From NCBI RefSeq assembly GCF_037975245.1, contig NC_092563.1, positions 30,407,960-30,471,959 on the forward strand: DNA of 64,000 nucleotides, in the 5' to 3' direction. Positions within the stretch are counted from its first letter, which is position 1. Each line of letters begins with the position of its first letter. The notes under the pieces are model-generated. The model was not told the DNA's origin. It was given only the letters and a program-made list of their open reading frames with translations, and ran no database searches. Positions 50,201 through 58,319 of the stretch are shown in pieces. Made by a program: the position numbers and the translations under genes. This DNA is from Apostichopus japonicus. Lineage: Eukaryota; Echinodermata; Holothuroidea; Aspidochirotida; Stichopodidae.

Positions 50201-52686
50201 ATATAGCTTACCTTTATTAAATTTAAAATGTAAATCAAATACAATGTCCAATTATGACCAAGGATTGCAAAGAAGATCAACATTGTTGGTTCTGTGTTAA
50301 ATGTGACATCACAAATATAAAAGCATTCAAAGCACTTATTTATGGCATTTTCTGAATCTAGACCTAAAAAGTTGTTCTTATCACAAACAAAATTACCAAA
50401 ACCAAATTGATCACCTTTATTAAAATCACAACGCTTCCCTCACCCAAATCATGCTGCGACTTCTGAAAGCAATTTGATGATTTTGTAACTAATTATGTTC
50501 TTGTCCATGAAACAAAGCAATCTTAAATCATCTGATTCCATCTGATTATGATTACAACAGTCAAGCTGCCTCTTAATACTTCCCAATATCTGGTCGAACA
50601 TTTTATGGGGTAGAATTATCTTAGTATGATAAACGAAGCCAAGTAAATCATTTTAAAAGATTACAATGGCTACATCAAACTAAAAATAAGTTGTCGGAAG
50701 ATATTGTGAAGTAATTTCAAGGTAAATCAATTAAGTCCATAAAAAAAAATGTTTTGAGCAAAGTTAACTTCAAATGAAAACATTTGTCAAGGTAACGGAA
50801 AATTGATGAAACAGTTGACGTCATCGGTCAAATTAGCAGACACTTTAGCAGTAAATATGTTTTAGTGCAAACGGATTGAGAATTATCAGAACCCTTCCAG
50901 TTAACGTATTCTTAAAAACATGTCCCAGTTTTTCTTTAAAATAATGGAAATGATTCTATAAAGTTGCCATTTCAGATGTTATAAAATTTCTCCAATTTGT
51001 GCATTTTGCACCTTATTAATATGTCAAAATACTTTTTCTTGAAAAAAGCGTCCTGTGGACCACAATGACTTCCTTCATTTCAATGTACAATCTTTGATGT
51101 CTGTAATTACATTTCACTTGATAAAATGTAATTTAATAATAAAATTTAAGGTTTGAACAACCACCGGGATGAACAAGGGCTAGCCTAAACTTACTGCTTA
51201 AGTAGAATTGTAGCACTTTCCCATCTATTTTGAAGATACCACAAAAATGCACATGTTGAAATGAATGCAGACTGCATAGTACAGTCTAACCTATGTTCAA
51301 AGCCACATATCTTATTCTATTGCTTTGAGCCATTCACGAAAAGGAAGGTCTACTTTAGACTACATCCTGACCCAATAACTGCTTAAACCTGTAAACAAAC
51401 AAACAGCACAGAAAACAAAACAACAACTAATAAACAGTAACAAATGGTGGGGGTTCTTTTTGAATATAAGTTATTTGTTATGTCATTTACTGGATATAAA
51501 CTCAAGTTTCACTGCATCCATATTTTTCCAGAGCCAGGGTATCAACTTACCTCCTTGGTTGTAATGTTGGGCTGTCTTTACTCCTCCAAACTGGATACCT
51601 TTCTAGTTCCTAAAAACCATGACAAAAAATAAATAAATAAGTAAATAAATATATATATATATAACTAAAAAAAGGAATGAAGTTCTCCCAATAGTTTATA
51701 TGGTACTAATGTGTCAAAGTATTTTGTAAATAATTTGGTTGCCTTTCTCATAAGGTTAAACATTATGTAAAGTTTCTTTTGTAATAAATTGTACACTGTG
51801 TCAGCATGTTGTTGGATTAGACATTTGTTGCTAGTTCTAACAGGAATAGTCTTGCTTCCAACCACCCAAAATCAGGTAATTTAGGATAAACTAAATCACA
51901 AATGCCTCATCATCTGTACCTCTTTAGTCTCACCATAAGAGCAGTAATCAGTCATGTGTGAATTAATGGAGGATCTATGTGAACATAAGCCTGTATATTA
52001 GATCATGATACATGGGGCTTTGGACTAGCATCACAAGAGTATACCATCTTTAAAGTGATACTAACCAGAGCAGAGGAGTGCCTTGCCTTGCCATGTCCAA
52101 ATCCTTTTCTTAATTTTCCTTACTTTGCGGATTAATTTGTCGATCATTTGTTGAATAATTAATTTGTTGATTATTTTATTTGTAGTTGATTTGCTGATTG
52201 ATCAGTTTGTTGATTAATTAATTTGTTGATTAATAAAACTGTCGATTGACACTGATAAATACATTTGTTGACAATGATTAGTAAAAAGATGATATTGATT
52301 AATGAATAATCGATCATGATAGTTACAAGATATCCAGGGACTGCATTTATTGTTCAATACATCTGGAAATGTTCATAATAGTTACTTATACCCTCTGAAC
52401 ACAAAATGACAGGTTAAAATTGAAAGCTTAAACAGCAGTAATAAGCTCATAGATAGTTTCGACTGATTTGCGATAAATATACAAAAGTTTCAAAACTGAA
52501 ACTTCATTCTCAAGCAGTTAATTATGCACACTTGACTATATGTTATGAGAATTTTCATCTCTTCTACAATAAATCTCACGCAAGGGTGACTGACAAGCCA
52601 AACCTAGAGCAGATGGTAATTGTTGTTCACTTTGAAGGAAATTAGTCTAAGGATGTTGTTAATAGTAAAATCAATAAAATGTAAAA

Positions 52687-52729
<43 letters not shown>

Positions 52730-55063
52730 CCCATTGTCATAGAAGAACAACATATTATAAAACTGAAGTATGATTCTAAAAGTTGTATAGTCCCAACTAC
52801 AAATCCAAATTATAATACATTGTTTAGCTTCAATGTTCAATGAAATGATTATAAGTTTAATGTACAGTATAAATATAGAACATAGGCTGTTTTCTACATA
52901 ATAGTAAAAGCTTTATATTTCTCTTTCCATTTTATTTCTGATATTAGTGATGCATTTGTAAGATATATTTGACACAATTTTCTAATTAAATATATAACCT
53001 TAAAATATTAACAATTCAATGCAGACTAACATGGTGCCCCTCAATTGTGAATTTTTTGTGTAAGATATTTCATTTAAAATGACACAGATAAATTCTCATA
53101 ATATTAAAACATACTGAGATTAAACCAACTGACATTGTTTGATTTAAACCTAAAATAATTTAAAACTGCTCAGAATGGATTCAAGAGGCAGAAGTCTGAC
53201 TGTCAGTTCTCACTCTAATGTCTCCATTCAATTGCTATTTGTCACGACAACATACAGTCATATATTACGGAGTGGTGCTTTTAATATTTTAACACAGTGT
53301 GGAATGAAATGAATATCACTAGCAGGTACACAGCATAATGTAAATATTTCCTTAAACTCTGCTTTTCATATTAACATAAAATCCACCAAAGGGCAAAAAT
53401 TATGAAGCTTCTTCTACTGCAAAATGATCTCTATGCATTAAAGTCATCTCTGATATCAAATATGGAATTAATGTAAACAATATCACACATCGCTGAAATC
53501 ATAAATGGAAGGCTTTGTAAACACTGAGCCATATCAGTATCACTTTTGTCCGTCCTTAGAGAGAAGGCTGAAAGGCCTGAAGACAAACAAATAAATTAAA
53601 ATTCAAAATGCAAAAGGGAAAAGCAATGCCTTCCCTTCCTAAAATAATTGGTGTACTACTGATACCACCTTTTCAGAGACTGGTATTGAAATCATGTATA
53701 TTAATAACCAAAGGAATTGATCGAAAAGGAAATTGTAACAAAACTGTAACAATGATACTGACGGACAAATTGATGAACAACAGGAGAAGTCTCTTGGCAA
53801 GGAATAAGTAAAAGAGGCCAGCTATATTTAATGTCTATTTGTCTTCATTGACAAAGGCAAGAGACAGCATTAAAAAAATCTAGCTTTAAAACAAATCAAA
53901 CGACAAAAATTGCAATTATATGCCAATATGTATGTTTTCCTATATGCATGCATGCTTTCCTATGTACGGTGCACAAAGTTATCCTAACAGTTTTGTCAAG
54001 CAATGTTGATTTTTGTTTTTGCCAGCTTGTATAATTACAACCATTCCTCCAAATTCAAAAATTTGAATTGGAAATTTAAGTGCTATATAGACAAGCCTCA
54101 AGCTGCTGATGATTCTTTGCAAAAGCAAATTATTACATTTGGCACATGAAATTGTCTGATATGACTTGTTGGCATTTCAAAATATTGTAAGAAAAGAATC
54201 TTTGACATCTTGTCAATTTGTTTGGGCATGGAAAGAATATTTAATCATCCCTTCAGACATTTCATCTTTTTCTCTCTCTCTCTCTCAATCTCTCTGAAGG
54301 AGATGGCAAAAATTTCATATCATCCTTTCTGTCTGTTTGCCTTAAAATGTCTCAAAATGAATAGTTTCAAACAAAATGGAAATTGATGGGAAAGGTTACT
54401 TATGCTCTTACGGTATTAAGATGCAGTAAAGATGGCATTGTGCCTGTTGTACCTCAACAGTAGTAGAAGTTTCCAGTGGAGAGATTGAAGTACTTACACA
54501 GCAGGCTTGGATATGTGATCAACGTTTACCTACCTGAGGGTCCTGTTTGGATTTAGGTGAATGGTGACCAGCACAAGTATTTCAGGTGCTGTCACAATGG
54601 CTCAAAATGAGTGTATGGGATACAAAATCTAGCTCATTTGATCTATAGGACTATGGGGTTTCATCCCCTTGAAAGTGACAATACAACTATTGCTATTAGC
54701 TTAGAAGAGTGCAGAGGAAGTGTGTTGGAGGGGGGGGGTGTAGGGGGGTGGTGTCTAGTAAAATGAGCTGTGATGGCTGATGCAGAGAACAGTGTTATCG
54801 GTTACAAATACCTTAAGAAAGTAAAGATCTTCCTTGATGTGGAAGGAATAAAGATCTGCAGGGAGACATTTGTCTACTTACTCTCCTAGAATCCGCAGAG
54901 GTCAGTCGAGAGTTGACAGAATGTGTGGGAGTTATTGTGACCACAGGAGGGGTACTTGTAGGGGCAAGAAGAGGTGAAGGGCCCAGGTGAAAATTCTTGT
55001 TTGATGGAGTTGAAGAGGGGCTTCTGCTGGAGCTGCCAGGTGAAACTTGAGGAGATATTTCAT
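35124..55063 (-). CDS. GSE1: genetic suppressor element 1 (GSE1), 5'-incomplete
   Basis: Nuclear coiled-coil scaffold associated in vertebrates with HDAC/LSD1/CoREST corepressor complexes. Fourteen exons in transcription order: 55063-54882, 51609-51551, 48836-48633, 47832-47638, 47157-47006, 44531-44308, 42928-42852, 42116-41449, 41055-40834, 39690-39583, 38276-37797, 37595-37416, 36045-35942 and 35249-35124. All phases match, giving 992 codons plus stop (human about 1,200 residues). Family blocks: STPPVVTI near the N-terminus; YHAFR-ADEQ; GLRYPSELMHMPHL; an ERE/RK-rich helix; VSKLDLEAKKRKE followed by an acidic Ser-rich stretch; VAFLGAIGLVSQQTKEE-IV and NERRKKRRSLL; FAQEFHNSVLRKTQKSL; and FQWPGVDQISEAYYRH leading into a C-terminal coiled coil. 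The first visible exon starts in mid-codon, so upstream coding sequence, including the conserved FAAALRKLAK region, is missing from the window or too short to find. Confidence 0.92.
35404..35483 (-). other. possible alternative GSE1 exon, copy 1
   Basis: Same 80-bp arrangement, nearest to the last coding exon (35249). Frame open from acceptor to donor; phase 1 to 0. Confidence 0.4.
35578..35657 (-). other. possible alternative GSE1 exon, copy 2
   Basis: Same 80-bp arrangement as copy 3 with identical predicted peptide and splice signals. Preceded on the sense strand by a run of GGGGGAGA repeats. Confidence 0.4.
35761..35840 (-). other. possible alternative GSE1 exon, copy 3
   Basis: 80-bp duplicate of the penultimate exon: acceptor TATGCAG, MKNLGRLQSNNIELRSKDEK then LTQRMS, donor GTAAGT. 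It enters in phase 1 and leaves in phase 0, like the real exon, so it could replace but not follow it. Polypyrimidine tract is weak. Confidence 0.4.
35942..36045 (-). CDS. GSE1: GSE1 penultimate coding exon: coiled coil
   Basis: Encodes DQELEKMILKDQLGRLQSNN and IELRSKDEKLTQRMS with heptad spacing, from acceptor TTTTCCAG to donor ATGTCT/GTAAGT. Phase 1 in, 0 out. Its 3' part (from LGRLQ onward) is the source of the tandem copies at 35,388-35,925. Confidence 0.85.
36360..36570. repeat. TA-rich microsatellite cluster in GSE1 intron
   Basis: Interrupted TATA and ATATATAA runs across about 200 bases, between two coding exons. Confidence 0.85.
36800..36905 (+). mobile_element. possible hAT left end
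   Basis: TAGTGTTCGACCGATAACCG followed by repeated AATCGG / CCGATTAT motifs resembles a hAT terminus with subterminal repeats. No matching right end is seen before the next GSE1 exon, so it is a fragment at best. Confidence 0.35.
37416..37595 (-). CDS. GSE1: GSE1 exon: WPGVDQISEAYYRH
   Basis: The split codon G|GC restores Gly with the previous exon. The exon encodes a Ser/His-rich stretch then FQWPGVDQISEAYYRHKT, equivalent to vertebrate KWQGIEAVFEAYQEH, the entry to the C-terminal coiled coil. A longer frame on the other strand (37,272-37,655) is only its shadow. Confidence 0.88.
37797..38276 (-). CDS. GSE1: GSE1 exon: poly-Gln and EFHNSVL motif
   Basis: Encodes an acidic start (DDSEESLPPGTPL), a mixed CAG/CAA glutamine tract QPQQQQQQPHQQQQ, a KKKKKSS cluster, and AQSFAQEFHNSVLRKTQKSL, the clear counterpart of vertebrate AEEFAHQFHESVLQSTQKAL. 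Ends in phase 1 at AGTG/GTAAGT. Confidence 0.92.
38520..39298 (+). pseudogene. LINE remnant (CR1/L2-like RT end) with ATT tail
   Basis: The 3' 148 codons are open: RLQLIQNSAARIVTHSHK, LKNLHWLPVKYPIMYKILL, the YKSLKGHGPMYISDLL block and SAPRLWNQL, all hallmarks of the C-terminal part of non-LTR reverse transcriptases. Upstream, recognisable RNLCVIFDSNMS and a degraded FHLRGI-like segment are frame-shifted. It ends in ATTATTATTATT. 5'-truncated and antisense to GSE1, in the intron between exons 38276 and 39583. Confidence 0.75.
39583..39690 (-). CDS. GSE1: GSE1 exon (108 bp)
   Basis: Encodes LESARQYVEAYRTQKRRRLV and EKTSETSNEEVKEPT. Donor choice (GTGCGT at 39582) is set by phase: the alternative GTATGT four bases further would bring a stop into the next exon. 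Confidence 0.75.
40834..41055 (-). CDS. GSE1: GSE1 exon: basic RRKKRR cluster
   Basis: Begins EIVNERRKKRRSLLKEESPS (vertebrate EELVAQKRRKRRRMLRERSPS), a likely nuclear-localisation cluster, then a Pro-rich linker. Acceptor ATTTTCAG, donor GTATTT. Confidence 0.9.
41449..42116 (-). CDS. GSE1: GSE1 largest exon: VSKLDLE and acidic Ser block
   Basis: 222 codons. The C-terminal half carries FEFHYKEFQRIQSLRADAQN, IPVIVSKLDLEAKKRKE, SSESESDSDEEME and DKVAFLGAIGLVSQQTKE. This matches the vertebrate DEFLQQRRRLVSKLDLE, DESDEEE and KLEFLQLFGLTTQQQKEE series in the same order. Confidence 0.93.
42852..42928 (-). CDS. GSE1: GSE1 small exon (77 bp)
   Basis: Encodes RNSLHESSRTEPEKSHIPSL and FPPDR; acceptor CTAACTTTCAG, donor GGAG/GTAACT, phase 0 to 2. 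Confidence 0.78.
43521..43596. repeat. 22-bp tandem repeat, 3.5 units
   Basis: AAACTGCTATGCAAACTGGC + CC repeated three times plus a partial copy, in a GSE1 intron. Confidence 0.9.
44308..44531 (-). CDS. GSE1: GSE1 exon: Ser/His-rich low complexity
   Basis: Encodes EPSHISRIHPHSSRSSSSSS and later KTESEDKWAHKTHQSHTSPH. No motif that can be aligned, but the phases on both sides fit (1 in, 0 out). Confidence 0.8.
44874..45970. repeat. 19-bp CpG-bearing minisatellite in GSE1 intron
   Basis: About 37 near-identical units of ACTCATCCACTTCGTCGGT to about 45,580, each with two CpG. Beyond that come diverged 18-20-bp relatives (CATCCATTTCATCAATA) without CpG to about 45,970. Frames cycle every 57 bases, giving an apparent 326-codon repeat frame that is not a gene. 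Confidence 0.93.
47006..47157 (-). CDS. GSE1: GSE1 exon: charged helix
   Basis: Encodes ERVLQDLRERERKIEEAREA and EMQLHRERSNSLSERDERLK, a short equivalent of the long Arg/Glu coiled-coil of vertebrate GSE1. Ends in phase 1 at CCCAGAG/GTAAAA. Confidence 0.88.
47420..47505. repeat. G-rich minisatellite
   Basis: GGGGAGGTGAGTGGGGCAG-type units, three to four copies, with G-quadruplex potential on the plus strand. Confidence 0.75.
47638..47832 (-). CDS. GSE1: GSE1 exon: RYPSEL block
   Basis: Encodes ADEQMERYGYLRQPFFPLTP, then LGLIPGLRYPSELMHMPHLP, aligned with vertebrate MDDSYCLSALRSPFYPIPTP and SGVRYPPELSH. Acceptor TCATTTCAG; donor GTAGGG. Confidence 0.9.
48633..48836 (-). CDS. GSE1: GSE1 exon: Pro/His-rich segment ending YHAF
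   Basis: Encodes RPMPHIPKPEDNRGFQPYRP, then DPAVMAAATMASYP and FIPPTHLPYHAF. Corresponds to the vertebrate DPATAAAYYHPSYLAPHPFP region. Confidence 0.9.
49489..49510. repeat. orphan arm of the TTAA foldback family
   Basis: TTAATCCTGTGAGTAACGCA plus CG, the same sequence as the inner arm of the element at 49,623-49,772, about 110 bases before it. Confidence 0.6.
49623..49772. mobile_element. foldback MITE with TTAA duplication
   Basis: A 150-bp element between TTAA at 49619-49622 and TTAA at 49773-49776. Arms of about 38 bases begin TCAACGGTCTAGCGTGCGTT and are complementary with few mismatches. A second hairpin in the centre (GATGCACTCGGGC / GCCCTCGTGCATC) makes the entire element a long hairpin. 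Confidence 0.8.
51551..51609 (-). CDS. GSE1: GSE1 small exon (59 bp)
   Basis: Encodes ELERYPVWRSKDSPTLQPR plus two bases. Acceptor TTTTTAG, donor GGAG/GTAAGT. It is the only exon found that converts the phase-0 end of the exon at 54,882 into the phase-2 start required at 48,836. The VWRS phrase recalls human GVWRSESRQ. Confidence 0.75.
52130..52270. repeat. degenerate TTGATTAATTAATTTG array
   Basis: Loosely repeated 15-20-bp phrases in a GSE1 intron. Confidence 0.5.
52687..52725. repeat. TA microsatellite
   Basis: Nearly pure TA run of about 38 bases in a GSE1 intron. Confidence 0.9.
54882..55063 (-). CDS. GSE1: GSE1 exon: Ser/Pro-rich N-terminal region
   Basis: Acceptor TTTCTATCTGCAG, donor GTAAGT. 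Encodes DEISPQVSPGSSSRSPSSTP and later STPPVVTITPTHSVN, matching the human SSTP..STPPVVTIAPTKTVN stretch. The exon needs one base from an upstream exon (probably G) to complete its first codon. Confidence 0.88.
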
Positions 55064-55528
55064 CTGCAGATAGAAAAAGAGATAATGAAACATTATAACA
55101 ATATTAATTTGTGTGATTAGGTAAAGATAGAGAAGTTCTGCTTACTCAATATTACATTATACTATTCACATTAGGTACGTAAACAGGTTACTAACATCCG
55201 TTTTATGCCTAGATTGTGTTTATGAGCAAAGCACTTAACTATCTCCACACCACTACTGCACTAATGGGAACCACTCGACCTTAAAGGTTATCAGTTGGCT
55301 GCATGTTTTAGCAGGCTAAAAAAGCTGATTTTACAGCTTATTTTGGGTAAATACTATTGGCCTTTTAATTACTATACTTTCAACATCTACTGTAACATAC
55401 AAGATGTGTGTGTCCTGTGACCCCTCCCTCCCCCCTCCCTCTCTCTCTCTCTTTTTATCTATCATATGACAGCATCAAGACAAAGATATAGAAATAAAAG
55501 CTGCAAAAACAAAATATACAAAATACTT

Positions 55529-55672
55529 TGAACATATAAATTATGACATGGGATATCATCAGGGCAATCTATTGTCAGCTTGTGCAATACATCAGATATG
55601 TGAACATATAAATTATGACATGGGACATCATCAGGGCAATCTATTGTCAGCTTGTGCAATACATCAGATATG
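55529..55672. repeat. 72-bp two-copy tandem duplication
   Basis: Units at 55529 and 55601, one difference (GGGATATC / GGGACATC) noted. Recent duplication. Confidence 0.92.
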
Positions 55673-56753
55673 TAAAGCAAAAAAGATTTTTTTTTAATGC
55701 TTGACTAACAGGCAACACCTACGGTTTATAGTGATAATCCCATTAGATGGCCTCCTTCAATACTTGTCATCCTCCTTAATTGAAACCATTTCAACATTCC
55801 ACATAAATCTGACTTACACCATGTCACATTTCACGCTTGACGTAACATAAATCAACTTCATGTTACATGACTCAGCCAGTAATGAATGTTGTATACAACA
55901 TGAATGCTAAAAGTAAAAACAAAATGCAAACACATTACAAATGCAGCATACATGTACAATATCACCAGGTTGGGACATATTTTTTTTTATAAGCTGTTCT
56001 TTCATGACAGGCTTCAAAGCACTTATACTGTCAGTATGAGCAGTATAACTATAATGTTTCTATCAGAAAAGGGTTAGGAACTGTTCATACTATTATCAAT
56101 ATGAGCACTTTGGAGCATAATATGAGAGTACAGTGTGCTTCTGGGGGGATGGGGACTTGCAAAATATAGCACCATTTTTGCATCTAAGCACCCTTCATGT
56201 TACCAAACTTTCTCACAAATGGTTGATACCCCTAAACTTAGATCCCTACCATGGACCTCAAATCTTAGTCCCAGACTCCCTAGAAAAAGTGGGTGTTCCC
56301 CCTGAGTAAGACTGTGATAAAGACATTCAGTGGCAGTCAACACAGGGAATGAATGTCACAACAGCTTCATAATCATCATATCACATGTTTAGGATAACCA
56401 GCTGTCATCATCATATTGTAACTGTAGGTATATCTTTCACCCTAATCAGTAACTGCTGCAGTTAATGTGGGATTTATTTTACTGAAACAATGAACACACT
56501 GTGATCTATTACATATTCATGTATGTTTGAATAAACATGACCAGAACTTGTTGATTATGGAATGATGCTCATCAAGAGATCATGCATATTCAAACATTGC
56601 AGAGACAGCTGACTTAAAATGATTGGCATACTGACTGAACACACAGTATACACGTATTGCTGTATACTATACATACAGTACTCTGATAATGCGATAGTAT
56701 TTAACACCAAAAACTTTATTACCAACTGCAGGATTCTCCAACTTGATGTATAA

Positions 56754-56968
56754 TTTTATATATTTATATATATATACATATATATATATATATAGTTGTC
56801 TGATGATCGCTCAACGCGTGAAACTCTGAGTTACAACTACTAGTGTTCCACTAGTCTCAACATATATTTCACTCTGTCCACTGGACATAGAGCACTGTGC
56901 GCCAAGATAGATGCCAACCAACCAACCAACCAACTTATATATATATATATAATTATATATATATATAT
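56754..56968. repeat. TA microsatellites bracketing the ribozyme-like unit
   Basis: TA runs at about 56,754-56,795 and 56,938-56,968 enclose about 140 bases that also include a CCAACCAACCAACC run (56,917-56,932). Confidence 0.8.
56793..56839 (+). ncRNA. hammerhead ribozyme-like motif
   Basis: Stem I strand TAGTTGT (56793-56799), core CTGATGA (56800-56806), stem II CGC/GCG (56808-56810 with 56816-56818), core GAA (56820-56822), stem III ACT-CTG-AGT (56823-56831), cleavage base T (56832), stem I return strand ACAACTA (56833-56839), exactly complementary to the first. Order and invariant bases fit a type I hammerhead. A T/T mismatch at the base of stem II is the one departure. A perfect hairpin CTAGTG-TTC-CACTAG follows at 56840-56854. 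TA microsatellites lie on both sides. Confidence 0.7.
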
Positions 56969-57041
56969 GATGCACAACTCATATCTCAGCCAAGTGCAGT
57001 GTGAAAGAAAACAATCAGAAAGTTAAGACGCCTTAGCGAGG

Positions 57042-58316
57042 AGAGGATAAGGTATGTTTTATAGGCACAGTTATAGTCTGAGGGTCTTGGGAAAGAGGAA
57101 AGGCAATGGTGTTTGGCAGTGGCGTAGCCAAGGGGGGCGTGGGGGGCAACAGCCCCCCCATGAAAGCTTGTCGCCCCCCACTGGGAATTTGGGTGTCGAA
57201 AAAAATTACATGTGCGAAAAATATATCATTGGTCTGAATGGTCTCGAATCTCCATGATGACCACTCATGAACAACCCTTCGACAGCGGACCGGCAGTAGG
57301 CTATAGTTGCTGAAAAACCGGACGTGACATAGCGCATAGGCCGGGTTTTTACATCTGGGGCGTACCCTGATGCTCTTAAAATCGCTAAAAAAACAAATTT
57401 TCAAGAAAGGAGACAATTTCTCCCGAATCACGCAACTAGATGGCTGCTATCCAGCCTGGCAAGTGCCATCACCAGCGATCTGGCAGGTATTGAAATCTGA
57501 AATTTTCTTGATACGCTGCGTGCCAACCGATGGTGGCACTCCGCTTAGATATATACTTGCTGCCGGAATACTCGAATCGATTACGTCCCCCCCCCTCCAC
57601 GTTTCAAATCGGATTGACGCCCATGCTTACAATGCCTGGGAAGTGCCATTTCCGACGATCTAGGAGGCCTTTTTTAGCTAAAAAATTTCAGTCCGCTGCG
57701 CCAATCATGGTGGCGCTCCACTTAGATAGTAACAAGACGCCCTCCCAGGAAAAGGTCAAGCCCCCCCAGCGCCCCCCCCCCCACTGAAAAAATCCTGGTT
57801 ATGCCACTGGTGTTTGGTGCTATCAAGTGGTGAGGATAAGGTATGTTTTATAGGCACAGTTATAGTCTGAGGGTCTTGGGAAAGAGGAAAGGCAATGGTG
57901 TTTGGCCTGAGGGTCTTGGGAAAGAGGAAAGGCAATGGTGTTTGGTGCTATCAAGTGGAGAGGATAAGGTATGTTTTATAGGCACAGTTATAGTCTGAGG
58001 GTCTTGGGAAAGAGGAAAGGCAATGGTGTTTGGTGCTATTAAGTGGTGAAGATAAGGTATGTTTTATAGGCACAGTTATAGTCTGAGGGTCTTGGGAAAG
58101 AGGAAAGGCAGTGGTGTTTGGTGCTATTAAGTGGTGAGGATAAGGTATGTTTTATAGGCACAGTTATAGTCTGAGGGTCTTGGGAAAGAGGAAAGGCAGT
58201 GGTGTTTGGTGCTATTAAGTGGTGAGGATAAGGTATGTTTTATAGGCACAGTTATAGTCTGAGGGTCTTGGGAAAGAGGAAAGGCAGTGGTGTTTGGTGC
58301 TATTAAGTGGTGCGCA
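57042..58316. repeat. 86-88-bp minisatellite, split by a transposon
   Basis: Units begin GATAAGGTATGTTTTATAGG and contain GGTCTTGGGAAAGAGGAAAG and GTGTTTGGTGCTAT. About six units; the first is interrupted at 57,117 by a hAT-like element and resumes at 57,810. Confidence 0.9.
57117..57809. mobile_element. hAT-like element inserted in the minisatellite
   Basis: 693 bp, ends CAGTGGCGTAGCCAAGG and (complement) CAGTGGCATAACCAGG, with an exact 8-bp duplication GTGTTTGG (57109-57116 and 57810-57817). Uninterrupted neighbouring units contain GTGTTTGG once, confirming it as duplicated target. Interior holds two diverged ~180-bp copies (starting near 57,460 and 57,640) with AAGTGCCAT and GATGGTGGC phrases. 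No transposase. Confidence 0.85.
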
Positions 58317-58319
58317 TAA

